DNA of 36,260 nt from the NCBI RefSeq assembly GCF_009789195.1, contig NZ_WSTC01000044.1:1-36260 (forward strand), read 5' to 3'. Source of the DNA: Paenibacillus sp. MMS18-CY102. Lineage in GTDB: Bacteria > Bacillota > Bacilli > Paenibacillales > Paenibacillaceae. The notes under the pieces were generated by a model. That model worked only from the letters and a program-made list of their open reading frames with translations, was not told where the DNA came from and searched no databases. This document shows positions 1-7,604 of the stretch, piece by piece (positions within the stretch are counted from its first letter, which is position 1; each line of letters begins with the position of its first letter). Made by a program: the position numbers and the translations under genes.

Positions 1-53
1 GAAGCGCAGCAATGCGTGCAGCTGACGAGTACTAATAGGTCGAGGGCTTATCC
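1..53 (+). rRNA. 23S ribosomal RNA, 3' end (partial)
   Basis: The first bases match the conserved 3' end of bacterial 23S rRNA, with the GACGAGTACTAATAGGTCGA block followed by GGGCTTATCC. The gene begins before the window. The end at about 53 is placed by analogy with Bacillus 23S ends. A tRNA cluster follows 98 nt downstream with no 5S rRNA in between. Confidence 0.88.
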
Positions 54-126
54 TAAGCTTCTTATTAAGAGAAGCAACTTCGTGAGCAAGACAAAGCTAA
101 GGATTCAACATTCGCATCCAGTTTTC

Positions 127-145
127 AAAGTGCAAATCACTTTGT
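127..145 (+). other. short hairpin between 23S rRNA and first tRNA
   Basis: CAAAGTG and CACTTTG form a perfect 7-bp stem around a 5-nt loop, just ahead of the first tRNA. It may be part of the processing spacer of the rRNA-tRNA transcript. There is no T-run, so it does not look like a terminator. Confidence 0.35.
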
Positions 146-150
146 CATAT

Positions 151-226
151 TCCCTGATAGCTCAGTTGGTAGAGCACTCGACTGTTAATCGAGTTGTCAC
201 AGGTTCGAGTCCTGTTCGGGGAGCCA
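151..226 (+). tRNA. tRNA-Asn (GTT)
   Basis: The acceptor arms TCCCTGA and TCGGGGA pair fully (one T-G). The D arm is AGCTCAGTTGGTAGAGC, the loop carries anticodon GTT, the T arm has GGTTCGAGTCC, and CCA is encoded. First tRNA of the cluster. Confidence 0.96.
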
Positions 227-229
227 TAT

Positions 230-320
230 AGAGAGGTGTCCGAGTGGTCGAAGGAGCACGATTGGAAATCGTGTAGGCTCTAACCGGGTCTCGAGGGTTC
301 GAATCCCTTCCTCTCTGCCA
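230..320 (+). tRNA. tRNA-Ser (GGA)
   Basis: This is a long-variable-arm tRNA of 91 nt. Acceptor AGAGAGG pairs with CCTCTCT, anticodon GGA sits at 264-266, the variable arm is CTCTAACCGGGTCTCGAG, and CCA is encoded. Confidence 0.95.
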
Positions 321-329
321 TATTAGTTA

Positions 330-404
330 GGCCCGTTGGTCAAGGGGTTAAGACACCTCCCTTTCACGGAGGTAACAGGGGTTCGAATCCCCTACGGGTC
401 ACCA
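330..404 (+). tRNA. tRNA-Glu (TTC)
   Basis: Acceptor GGCCCGT pairs with ACGGGTC (one G-T), anticodon TTC is at 363-365, and CCA is encoded. A promoter-like sequence follows it. Confidence 0.95.
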
Positions 405-431
405 TTTCTTCGGAAAAAGATTAAAAAAGCC

Positions 432-460
432 TTGCAAAATATGAAGAAGTGTTGTATGAT
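432..460 (+). promoter_or_regulatory. sigma-A promoter inside the tRNA cluster
   Basis: TTGCAA (432-437) and TATGAT (455-460) are separated by 17 bp, a near-consensus housekeeping promoter. It lies in the 73-nt gap between tRNA-Glu and tRNA-Val, the largest gap before the tRNA-Leu terminator. It should fire a few bases before tRNA-Val and let the last 12 tRNAs be made independently of the rRNA promoter. Confidence 0.65.
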
Positions 461-477
461 ATAAGAGTCGCTTGTTC

Positions 478-553
478 GGAGGCTTAGCTCAGCTGGGAGA
501 GCATCTGCCTTACAAGCAGAGGGTCGGCGGTTCGATCCCGTCAGCCTCCACCA
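478..553 (+). tRNA. tRNA-Val (TAC)
   Basis: Acceptor GGAGGCT pairs with AGCCTCC; anticodon TAC lies in CCTTACAAG; CCA is encoded. Confidence 0.96.
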
Positions 554-568
554 TTAACTTAATACTGA

Positions 569-652
<84 letters not shown>

Positions 653-680
653 CTTCGGATTGCTGCCGAAGAAATCGTGT

Positions 681-757
681 GGAGCCGTGGTGTAGAGGCC
701 TAACATGCCTGCCTGTCACGCAGGAGACCGCGGGTTCGAATCCCGTCGGCTCCGCCA
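681..757 (+). tRNA. tRNA-Asp (GTC)
   Basis: Acceptor GGAGCCG pairs with CGGCTCC, anticodon GTC is in CCTGTCACG, discriminator is G, and CCA is encoded. Confidence 0.96.
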
Positions 758-774
758 TTATCATTCAGCAATTA

Positions 775-850
775 GGCTCGGTAGCTCAGTTGGTAGAGCA
801 AAGGACTGAAAATCCTTGTGTCGGCGGTTCGATTCCGTCCCGAGCCACCA
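775..850 (+). tRNA. tRNA-Phe (GAA)
   Basis: Acceptor GGCTCGG pairs with CCGAGCC; anticodon GAA is in GGACTGAAAATCC; CCA is encoded. Confidence 0.96.
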
Positions 851-868
851 TTTTTGAAAAGTGAATAT

Positions 869-944
<76 letters not shown>

Positions 945-952
945 TGTTTTAT

Positions 953-1037
953 GGAGGATTAGTGAAGTGGCTAAACACGGCAGACTGTAAATCTGCTCTC
1001 TCTGAGTTCGGTGGTTCGAATCCATCATCCTCCACCA
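953..1037 (+). tRNA. tRNA-Tyr (GTA)
   Basis: Class II tRNA of 85 nt. Acceptor GGAGGAT pairs with ATCCTCC, anticodon GTA lies in GACTGTAAATC, a long variable arm is present, and CCA is encoded. Confidence 0.95.
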
Positions 1038-1041
1038 TTAT

Positions 1042-1115
1042 AGGGGCATAGTTTAAAGGTAGAACAAAGGTCTCCAAAACCTTTGGTGTGGGTTCAATTC
1101 CTGCTGCCCCTGCCA
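1042..1115 (+). tRNA. tRNA-Trp (CCA)
   Basis: Acceptor AGGGGCA pairs with TGCCCCT; anticodon CCA is in GTCTCCAAAAC; terminal CCA is encoded. Confidence 0.95.
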
Positions 1116-1129
1116 TTTTTTCTTCTTAT

Positions 1130-1206
1130 GGCGGTCGTGGCGAAGTGGTTAACGCATCGGATTGTGATTCCGACATTCGGGGGTTCAATTCCCCTCGATC
1201 GCCCCA
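1130..1206 (+). tRNA. tRNA-His (GTG)
   Basis: Acceptor GCGGTCG pairs with CGATCGC, and an extra encoded G at 1130 can pair with C73, the usual G-1:C73 identity pair of tRNA-His. Anticodon GTG is in GATTGTGATTC. CCA is encoded. Confidence 0.94.
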
Positions 1207-1215
1207 TGATTTTAT

Positions 1216-1290
1216 TGGGGATTAGCCAAGCGGTAAGGCAACGGACTTTGACTCCGTCATTCCCAGGTTCGATCCCTGGATCCCCAGCCA
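1216..1290 (+). tRNA. tRNA-Gln (TTG)
   Basis: Acceptor TGGGGAT pairs with ATCCCCA; anticodon TTG is in GACTTTGACTC; CCA is encoded. Confidence 0.95.
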
Positions 1291-1297
1291 TTTATAT

Positions 1298-1372
1298 GCG
1301 GAAGTGGCTCAGCGGTAGAGCATCGCCTTGCCAAGGCGAGGGTCGCGGGTTCGATTCCCGTCTTCCGCTCCA
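1298..1372 (+). tRNA. tRNA-Gly (GCC)
   Basis: Acceptor GCGGAAG faces CTTCCGC; anticodon GCC is in CCTTGCCAAGG; CCA is encoded. Confidence 0.96.
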
Positions 1373-1376
1373 TCAT

Positions 1377-1450
1377 GGCGCCATAGCCAAGCGGTAAGGC
1401 AAAGCTCTGCAAAAGCTTTACCCCCAGTTCGAATCTGGGTGGCGCCTCCA
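1377..1450 (+). tRNA. tRNA-Cys (GCA)
   Basis: Acceptor GGCGCCA pairs with TGGCGCC; anticodon GCA is in CTCTGCAAAAG; CCA is encoded. Confidence 0.95.
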
Positions 1451-1479
1451 TCTTTAGTTAGTTGATAGCTTCATAGTTA

Positions 1480-1561
1480 GCCGGTGTGGCGGAATGGCAG
1501 ACGCGCGCGACTCAAAATCGTGAGGGAAACCGTGGAGGTTCGAGTCCTCTCACCGGCACCA
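1480..1561 (+). tRNA. tRNA-Leu (CAA)
   Basis: Class II tRNA with acceptor GCCGGTG facing CACCGGC, anticodon CAA in GACTCAAAATC, a long variable arm and encoded CCA. It is the last gene of the cluster and is followed by a terminator. Confidence 0.94.
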
Positions 1562-1575
1562 TCTTTTTAAACAAC

Positions 1576-1611
1576 AAAGTCTTATGCAGATTACATGCAT
1601 AGGCTTTTTTT
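1576..1611 (+). terminator. intrinsic terminator of the tRNA cluster
   Basis: AAAG-T-CTTATGCA pairs with TGCATAGGCTTT (one bulged T, one G-T) and runs into a T tract. It ends the rRNA/tRNA transcript 15 nt after tRNA-Leu. The next 190 nt (1613-1805) hold nothing I recognise. Confidence 0.8.
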
Positions 1612-1805
1612 GTTTTTAGATTTGGAATAAGGTATGTACAAGTGGTTATAATTCATTGCTCTTAATGATCTGTATATTAGACTAATCCAGCTGCGGGATG
1701 TTATTAGCGTGAGAGAGGACAACCGAAAAATGCCAGTGCAGCGGTATCAATAATTAAAGCTGTCATGTCAAACTGACTCGTAATAAATCGGGGTAATATA
1801 TCAAG

Positions 1806-1842
1806 AAAGGGCGATCCGATTATTAATCGGATCGCCCTTTTT
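1806..1842 (-). terminator. intrinsic terminator behind the PrsA-type gene
   Basis: AAAGGGCGATCCGAT and ATCGGATCGCCCTTT form a perfect 15-bp stem around TATTA, with an A/T run on each flank. It can therefore stop transcription from either side. It lies 12 nt past the stop codon of the minus-strand foldase gene. Confidence 0.85.
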
Positions 1843-1853
1843 ATGCATGCTGT

Positions 1854-2924
1854 TTACTGAACTGTAGTTGCTTCTTCTTTTGGAGCTGTTGCCGCATCTT
1901 CAGGCTTGTCCTCTTTAACAAGGGAGTTTTCGATCTTAGCCTTAGATTTGAGTTCTTCGATGAATGGTTGTGCGAGTTCATTGATTTTGTTCATCATGAG
2001 GATGTTTTTGATCTCTTCTTTTTTCTCTTCGAACGTAGGGTTAGCAGCAGCTTTATGGTCAGTTACTTTAATGATGTGGTAACCGAATGAGCTTTGAACC
2101 GGTTGGCTAGTTTCGCCGACTTTAAGTTCGAATGCAGCTTTCTCGAATGCTGGGTCCATTTGGCCTTTGCCGAAGTAGTTCAGGTCGCCGCCAGCATCTT
2201 TGGAGCCAGGGTCTTCCGATTTTTCTTTAGCAACAGTTGCGAAGTCAGCGCCGTCTTTCAATTGCTTGAGGATTGCGTCAGCTTCTTCTTTTGTTTTCAC
2301 AAGAATATGGGAAGCACGTACTTGTTCAGGCGTTGCGAACGATTGTTTGTTTTGATCGTAGTAGTCTTGAATGTCTTTGTCTGTAACGTCTGCTTTTTTG
2401 CTAAGCAGCTTACGCAGTTTTGCTTGCTTCTCGAGGTCAGGACGAAGGTCGTCAACCGTCATGCCGTTTTGAGCAAGTGTTTGCTTAAGCTTTTCATCAT
2501 CTAAGCCATATGCTTGCTTGAGGGCTTCAAGCTCTTTATCGATATCGGCTTCGCCAACGACCAGGCCTTGCTTTTGGAGCTCTTGATCCATAAGTTCTAC
2601 GTTGATCAAATCATCAAGTGTGACTTCGCTCATTTTTTGCTGGCCAGTTTGGCCGCCGCCTTTTACAAGAAGGAGAGCATCGTAAAGTTGTTTTTCTGTA
2701 ATTGCTTTACCGTTTACGCTTGCAACATTCTCGCCTTTGTCGTCACCTGCATAGGACAAGGTGGCAACAAGAATCAAAAGAATGAGAAGTACGCCACTTA
2801 CGACCCATCCAAATACGCCGGAAGCGCTGGATTTTGGTTGTACTTTAGGTTCAGTAGCAATGATGTGATTTTCGATTGCATCTTGCGATTGCAATTCTTC
2901 GTTTTGCTTATTTTCTTCAGTCAT
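1854..2924 (-). CDS. prsA: PrsA-type peptidyl-prolyl isomerase/foldase, membrane-anchored
   Basis: The 356-aa protein has a charged N-terminus, one transmembrane helix (about residues 37-59), a SurA/PrsA-like N-lobe (65-180) and a parvulin domain (about 200-290, with ASHILVK and the FGYHIIKVTD end). The C-terminal tail is acidic and Ala-rich. PrsA proteins fold secreted proteins on the outer face of the cytoplasmic membrane. Most Firmicute PrsA proteins are lipoproteins, but this one contains no cysteine and so must be held by the uncleaved helix in type II topology. An AGAGGAG ribosome-binding site precedes the ATG. The gene diverges from the kinase gene at 3099 and ends at a strong hairpin terminator. 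Family assignment is firm; equivalence to B. subtilis prsA is less so. Confidence 0.88.
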   Translation of the reverse strand: MTEENKQNEELQSQDAIENHIIATEPKVQPKSSASGVFGWVVSGVLLILLILVATLSYAGDDKGENVASVNGKAITEKQLYDALLLVKGGGQTGQQKMSEVTLDDLINVELMDQELQKQGLVVGEADIDKELEALKQAYGLDDEKLKQTLAQNGMTVDDLRPDLEKQAKLRKLLSKKADVTDKDIQDYYDQNKQSFATPEQVRASHILVKTKEEADAILKQLKDGADFATVAKEKSEDPGSKDAGGDLNYFGKGQMDPAFEKAAFELKVGETSQPVQSSFGYHIIKVTDHKAAANPTFEEKKEEIKNILMMNKINELAQPFIEELKSKAKIENSLVKEDKPEDAATAPKEEATTVQ

Positions 2925-3041
2925 GATTAGGTGGTGCTCCTCTCTAATGTTTAAAACTGGGTGACCCCGTCTTACTACTATACCAGATTAAGCAAATTCT
3001 AACCTTAAGCGCAAATAAAAAAACGTGGAGGAAAAAATAAA

Positions 3042-3074
3042 ATGAAAGCGAATACATACAAATACAGGAAGTGA
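3042..3074 (+). other. possible 10-codon leader ORF ahead of the sensor kinase gene
   Basis: ATG at 3042 encodes MKANTYKYRK then TGA. It is preceded by GTGGAGGAAAAAATAAA, a good Shine-Dalgarno with 9-nt spacing. It ends 24 nt before the kinase start. It could be a translated leader or chance; no attenuator hairpin is visible between it and the kinase gene. Confidence 0.25.
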
Positions 3075-3098
3075 GAGTATAAGGAGTGGAGGCGAAGC

Positions 3099-4859
3099 AT
3101 GCCTTTTGTCCAATCGCTAAAGATGAAACTGTTATTAAGCTTTGTCGCAGTTATTGTACCGCTAGTGCTTTTCATGCTCGTAAACAACTTGTATGCGAAA
3201 CAGGTCGTGCGAGAAAAGGTCTCGGAAACATATCGCAATACATTGGATATGTTCGTGAAGCAAACCGACAATAACTTGCATGAGGCGAGCGAGTATTTAA
3301 TGAAGATGGCGGTGTTGGACAGTGAGGTAGGCTTGTTATCTTCATACCCGTACGGAACGGACAATTATGTATTAACGAAAGTGAACATCTATAACACGTT
3401 GATGCGGGACGTTGGTTTTTATGATTTGCTTGATACGATTTTTTTGTATAGTGAAAACGATGTTATTATTGGTACGCGCAGCAATGATTACGAGATGATG
3501 AAGAAGCTATTAAGGGATCATGTTCCTGATGTGATCGAAAACGATTTACATCAACCAACAATGGATTATTGGCAGTTGGCCAATGATGAACGCATACCTG
3601 GCAGCTCGATGATGATAAAGACGGTTCATGTGACGGATAACCTATATGTAGGGGCGATCATTCGGGTACAGGATGTAGCACTGAATCTTGGCATGCAGTG
3701 GAGCGAGGGAGATATCGCAGATAGCGGGTTGTACCTAAGACGAGGCAATGAGATCATACGGCCACTTAATGGCGGGGAGGGACCCATTCAACTAGAAGGA
3801 ACGAAGATGGACGGAAGTTTATCTTATATCACACAACAAGGGGAGCGAAGTGACGACAATTATTTAGTGATGTACAAAGGAAGCCAGACAGCTGACATGG
3901 CATATGCAATTATGCTGCCAGAGAAGTCCATGCTGCAAAATCTTCCGTTTTTTCAGATGGCGTTTTATTTCCTGCCAATCGGAATAGCTATTTTACTGCT
4001 GTTGTATCTCATCTTTGTCCGGCGGGTCATGTTTAAGCCATTAGGTGAGTTGATTGTTGGAATGAAAAAAATATCGCTTGGCATGCTGGACGTTCGCCTG
4101 AAGTCGGACAAGACGATGGAGTTTGTCTTTCTAGCGAATACGTTTAATACGATGGCGGAGCAAATCAAGTCATTGAAGATCGGCATGTACGAGGAGCAGC
4201 TTCGAGTGAAGCATGGTGAGCTTAAGCAACTGCAAGCGCAGATTAATCCCCATTTTTATATGAATACGTTGAACATCATCTATAACCTTGCAGCGCTTAA
4301 GGATCATGAGTCAGTTAAAAAAATGTCACTTCACCTCGCTGATTATTTCAGATTCATTATGAGGGCTAACCGCGACACGATCACGTTAGATGAAGAACTG
4401 CGCCATATTGATAATTACATTACGATTCAGGAAATGCGATTCCCGAATAAGTTGGCTATTACTTATGCTATCCCAGAGCCGTTGAAAAGCTTTCCGATCC
4501 CTGCATTGACCGTACAGCCTTTTGTAGAGAATGCAATCATACATGGTTTCAAAAACCGTAAGCAGCTGTTCGTTATTCACATAGCTGTAGAGCAGGAGGC
4601 AGATTTGGATAGCGGATTCTATCTTACGATTCGGGATAATGGGATCGGGTTCCCTCCCGAAGTGTTGAAGCTGCTTAATGAAAAACAACCGTTGGCTGAA
4701 GGGGAAACAAGCCGGTTAGGCATCGTGAATGTGACCCATCGCTTAAGCTTGCATTATGGTGCAGGGGCTAGTATCCGTTATGCAAACGGTGAGGAAGGCG
4801 GCGCAGCGGTTACGATCATGTTCCCAACGATGACAGGCAATGCAGTTGCAGTTGGATGA
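3099..4859 (+). CDS. YesM-like sensor histidine kinase
   Basis: A 586-aa membrane kinase: TM1 at about 10-30, a large extracytoplasmic sensor region (31-285), TM2 at about 287-308, a HAMP segment, and the His_kinase/HATPase pair of the YesM (LytS-like) family. The phospho-acceptor His is about residue 385 in QINPHFYMNTL. The N box reads QPFVENAIIHGF and the G box DNGIGFPPEV. The start has an AAGGAGTGGAGG ribosome-binding site. It is translationally coupled to the response-regulator gene that follows. In Paenibacillus and Bacillus such kinases sense sugars or binding proteins outside the cell and switch on the neighbouring importer. The ligand cannot be read from the sequence. Confidence 0.93.
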   Translation: MPFVQSLKMKLLLSFVAVIVPLVLFMLVNNLYAKQVVREKVSETYRNTLDMFVKQTDNNLHEASEYLMKMAVLDSEVGLLSSYPYGTDNYVLTKVNIYNTLMRDVGFYDLLDTIFLYSENDVIIGTRSNDYEMMKKLLRDHVPDVIENDLHQPTMDYWQLANDERIPGSSMMIKTVHVTDNLYVGAIIRVQDVALNLGMQWSEGDIADSGLYLRRGNEIIRPLNGGEGPIQLEGTKMDGSLSYITQQGERSDDNYLVMYKGSQTADMAYAIMLPEKSMLQNLPFFQMAFYFLPIGIAILLLLYLIFVRRVMFKPLGELIVGMKKISLGMLDVRLKSDKTMEFVFLANTFNTMAEQIKSLKIGMYEEQLRVKHGELKQLQAQINPHFYMNTLNIIYNLAALKDHESVKKMSLHLADYFRFIMRANRDTITLDEELRHIDNYITIQEMRFPNKLAITYAIPEPLKSFPIPALTVQPFVENAIIHGFKNRKQLFVIHIAVEQEADLDSGFYLTIRDNGIGFPPEVLKLLNEKQPLAEGETSRLGIVNVTHRLSLHYGAGASIRYANGEEGGAAVTIMFPTMTGNAVAVG

Positions 4860-4872
4860 GGGAGGCGGAAGT

Positions 4873-6492
4873 TTGGGCTATCATTTGTTAATTGTTGATG
4901 ACGAAGATATTGCGATTCGCGGCATTGTTCACGGGATGGACTGGAGCGATATGCCGATAGCTAACATTTATACAGCTAGCGATGCAGAAGAGGCTCAGGA
5001 GCTGTTTAACGAGCATACGATTCATGTCTTGCTATCCGATATTGATATGCCTAATCAAACAGGAATCGAATTGCTCAGCTGGGTGAATTACAATTCCCCA
5101 TTAACGAAGACTATTTTACTGACTGGGCATGCCGATTTTAAATATGCGCAGCAGGCGCTGCAGCTTGAAGGGTTTGACTATTTGTTAAAGCCAGTGGACC
5201 ATGTTCATTTGAAGAAGGTCTTGATGCAGGCATTGGATAAGGTGAGGCTACAGGAGGAGCATGATTCGTTCCATAAAACATATGAGCATTATTTCCAGCA
5301 GTGGCATAAGCAGCTTCCCGTTATGGCAGAACGGCTGTGGGAGGATATCATCCATTGGAGGCAGTCTGTTGCCCCACAGCAGCTTAATCCGCAGCTGCAG
5401 CTGTATGGCATTCCGGTCCAGGCTGACACGCCAATTGTTATTGTGCTAATTAGTATCGAGCAATGGCAAGAGGAGTGGACGGCGCGAGATGAGGAAATTA
5501 TGGCGTATGGGGTTAAAAATGCAGCAGAGGAAGTCATCCTAAAAGGCTTGTTCGGACAGGCAGTTCAGGATGCGAGCGGAGCGTTGCTTGTACTGCTCTA
5601 TGAGCCTGGGAAAGTCGATAAAGCGGAGCTGGACAGTCGCTGTCGTTCTTACATCGAGCAATGCGGTGCTTATCTGCACTGCCGTTTATCCTGCTATATA
5701 AGCGCGCCTGCAGCTGTTGCAGAGCTGCGTAATGTCGTAGGCCAGTTAACGGAGCTAGAAAAAAGCAATCTAAACGAAACAGCTGTTGTCGTGCATGAAA
5801 GAGAACGAGGCGAGCTAAAGCTTCGTTCGTCATCTAATTTGTATCCGCCGTTAGAGGAATGGGCAGTCTTGCTGGAGTCGGGCAAAAAAACAGAGTTAAT
5901 TCGCAGCGCGAATGTATTTTTCGATCAGTTGATTGAGGGGCAGAAGGGGGTCGATTACGTCCATATCGTTTCGATTTACTTTGGCATCGTGCATACGGTG
6001 CTCCAAACGTTTCAGCGCAAGTCGTTGGATGTAGAAGCAGCATTCCCTCAGCAAGGATGGGAGGAAGGCGGCCAAGCGCTAAAATCGCTGTTCGGGCTGA
6101 AAGGCTGGACTTTGCAAGTTTGTGCGCAGGCTGTCGAGTATATCCGATTGAATGGGAAGGACGTATCCCGGGTTATAAGGAAGGCGCAACAGTATATTGA
6201 AGAGCATTTCGAGGACGAGATTAGCCGGGAAGAGCTGGCTGATTATGTGTATTTGAATCCGGCCTATCTCTCGCGTTTGTTCCGTAAAGAAACCGGCCAA
6301 TCGATCACAGACTATGCTACCGAGCGAAGGATCGCCAAAGCGAAGCATTTATTGGAGCAAAGCAATGACCGCATCAGCGATATCGCAGTGTCAGTAGGCT
6401 ATAGCAATTTCTCGCATTTCTCGAAGCTTTTTAAGAAAGCGACAGGCGTGACGCCGCAAGAGTATCGCCGAATGTTTCAGCAAGTCGACTAG
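4873..6492 (+). CDS. YesN-like response regulator, AraC-type DNA-binding output
   Basis: The receiver domain spans about residues 1-120, with DDED near the N-terminus, the phospho-acceptor Asp in LLSDIDMPNQTG and the Lys in YLLKPVD. A variable middle region follows, and the last 100 residues are a double helix-turn-helix AraC domain (ISREELADYVYLNPAYLSRL and the VGYSNFSHFSKLFKK recognition segment). I place the start at TTG 4873, preceded by GGGAGG at 4860-4865 with 7-nt spacing. An upstream in-frame ATG at 4840 lies inside the kinase gene and has no ribosome-binding site. The product pairs with the upstream kinase and should activate the ABC importer genes downstream. A terminator hairpin separates it from them. 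Confidence 0.92.
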   Translation: MGYHLLIVDDEDIAIRGIVHGMDWSDMPIANIYTASDAEEAQELFNEHTIHVLLSDIDMPNQTGIELLSWVNYNSPLTKTILLTGHADFKYAQQALQLEGFDYLLKPVDHVHLKKVLMQALDKVRLQEEHDSFHKTYEHYFQQWHKQLPVMAERLWEDIIHWRQSVAPQQLNPQLQLYGIPVQADTPIVIVLISIEQWQEEWTARDEEIMAYGVKNAAEEVILKGLFGQAVQDASGALLVLLYEPGKVDKAELDSRCRSYIEQCGAYLHCRLSCYISAPAAVAELRNVVGQLTELEKSNLNETAVVVHERERGELKLRSSSNLYPPLEEWAVLLESGKKTELIRSANVFFDQLIEGQKGVDYVHIVSIYFGIVHTVLQTFQRKSLDVEAAFPQQGWEEGGQALKSLFGLKGWTLQVCAQAVEYIRLNGKDVSRVIRKAQQYIEEHFEDEISREELADYVYLNPAYLSRLFRKETGQSITDYATERRIAKAKHLLEQSNDRISDIAVSVGYSNFSHFSKLFKKATGVTPQEYRRMFQQVD

Positions 6493-6523
6493 CGCGAAGC
6501 AAACAAGTCACTAGAACGTTAAT

Positions 6524-6564
6524 AAGGTCACGGTGAAGATAGAGCGCCGTCGCCTTTTTTTTTT
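6524..6564 (+). terminator. intrinsic terminator between the YesN-like gene and the importer
   Basis: AAGGTCACGGTG pairs with CGCCGTCGCCTT (one mismatch, two G-T pairs), followed by ten T. It lies 32 nt after the regulator stop, so regulator and importer are probably separately expressed or linked by read-through. No clear promoter is seen between it and 6631. Confidence 0.75.
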
Positions 6565-6630
6565 ACAATGAAATAGACCGAAACGGAGCTGATCAGTGTC
6601 GGGAATAGGAATGAAGCAGGGGGACATTCG

Positions 6631-7563
6631 ATGGCAGCACTCACACGCAATATGCGGAAATACGGAATGTTTTACATCATGATGCTTCCGGGATTTTTGA
6701 TCTTGCTGGTCAACAACTACATCCCAATGCTCGGAATTGTAATTGCATTCAAAAATATGACTTATCAGCATTCGAGCATTTTGATGAACCTGATCGACAG
6801 CAAGTGGGTAGGGTTCGAGAACTTTAAGTATTTGTTCAAAACAAGCGATGCTTGGGTTATCACGCGCAACACGCTGCTCTATAACTCGTTGTTTATCGTC
6901 TTGAATCTCATTATCCCGGTTGCATTCGCGATTATGCTCAATGAGCTGAGAAGCAAGTATCTGGCAAGATTTCATCAATCGGTTATTTTCTTGCCTTACA
7001 TTTTATCTTGGGTTGTTGTCTCGTATCTCGTGTACGGATTGCTGCATGATAGAAACGGCTTTATAAACACGACGATCCTGCCATACTTTGGCGTAGATCC
7101 GGTTCAATGGTATTTCAAAGTGGAAGCTTGGCCGTTCATAGTCCCGCTCGTCAACACGGTCAAAAATGTAGGCTACTACATGGTTATCTATATGGCGGCT
7201 ATTATCGGCATCGATGATGAGTATTACGAAGCTGCAACGATCGACGGGGCGAACAAATGGCAGCAGATATTGAAAATTACAATTCCATTGCTTATCCCGA
7301 TCATGATCATCATGACGCTCCTGCAAATCGGCCGCATCTTCTACGCAGATTTCGGTTTGTTCTACCAGGTTCCCAAAGAATCGGGACCGCTGTTCCCCGT
7401 TACGAATGTGGTGGACACTTACGTCTACCGAACGTTCCTGGCTATGGGCGACTCAGGGTTATCATCCGCAGCAGGGCTGTATCAGTCGGTGGTCGGGTTT
7501 GTCCTCGTATTTTTATCCAATTGGTTTGTACGGAAGGTAGATAAAGACAGCGCATTATTCTAA
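6631..7563 (+). CDS. ABC transporter permease, CUT1/LplB type
   Basis: A 310-aa membrane protein with about six helices and the cytoplasmic EAA loop characteristic of binding-protein-dependent permeases (EAATIDGANKWQQILKITIP, about residues 198-217). It resembles LplB/YteP-type permeases for oligosaccharides. A GCAGGGGGA ribosome-binding site precedes the ATG. With the second permease (7605) and the binding protein (8597) it makes a complete membrane unit. No ATPase gene is present, which is normal for this group because a shared MsmX-type ATPase usually energises it. The substrate is not evident; no glycoside hydrolase gene is nearby. Confidence 0.92.
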   Translation: MAALTRNMRKYGMFYIMMLPGFLILLVNNYIPMLGIVIAFKNMTYQHSSILMNLIDSKWVGFENFKYLFKTSDAWVITRNTLLYNSLFIVLNLIIPVAFAIMLNELRSKYLARFHQSVIFLPYILSWVVVSYLVYGLLHDRNGFINTTILPYFGVDPVQWYFKVEAWPFIVPLVNTVKNVGYYMVIYMAAIIGIDDEYYEAATIDGANKWQQILKITIPLLIPIMIIMTLLQIGRIFYADFGLFYQVPKESGPLFPVTNVVDTYVYRTFLAMGDSGLSSAAGLYQSVVGFVLVFLSNWFVRKVDKDSALF

Positions 7564-7604
7564 CGGTTAAAGGATAGGAGCATTATTTTGTGGGAGGTAG
7601 CACC

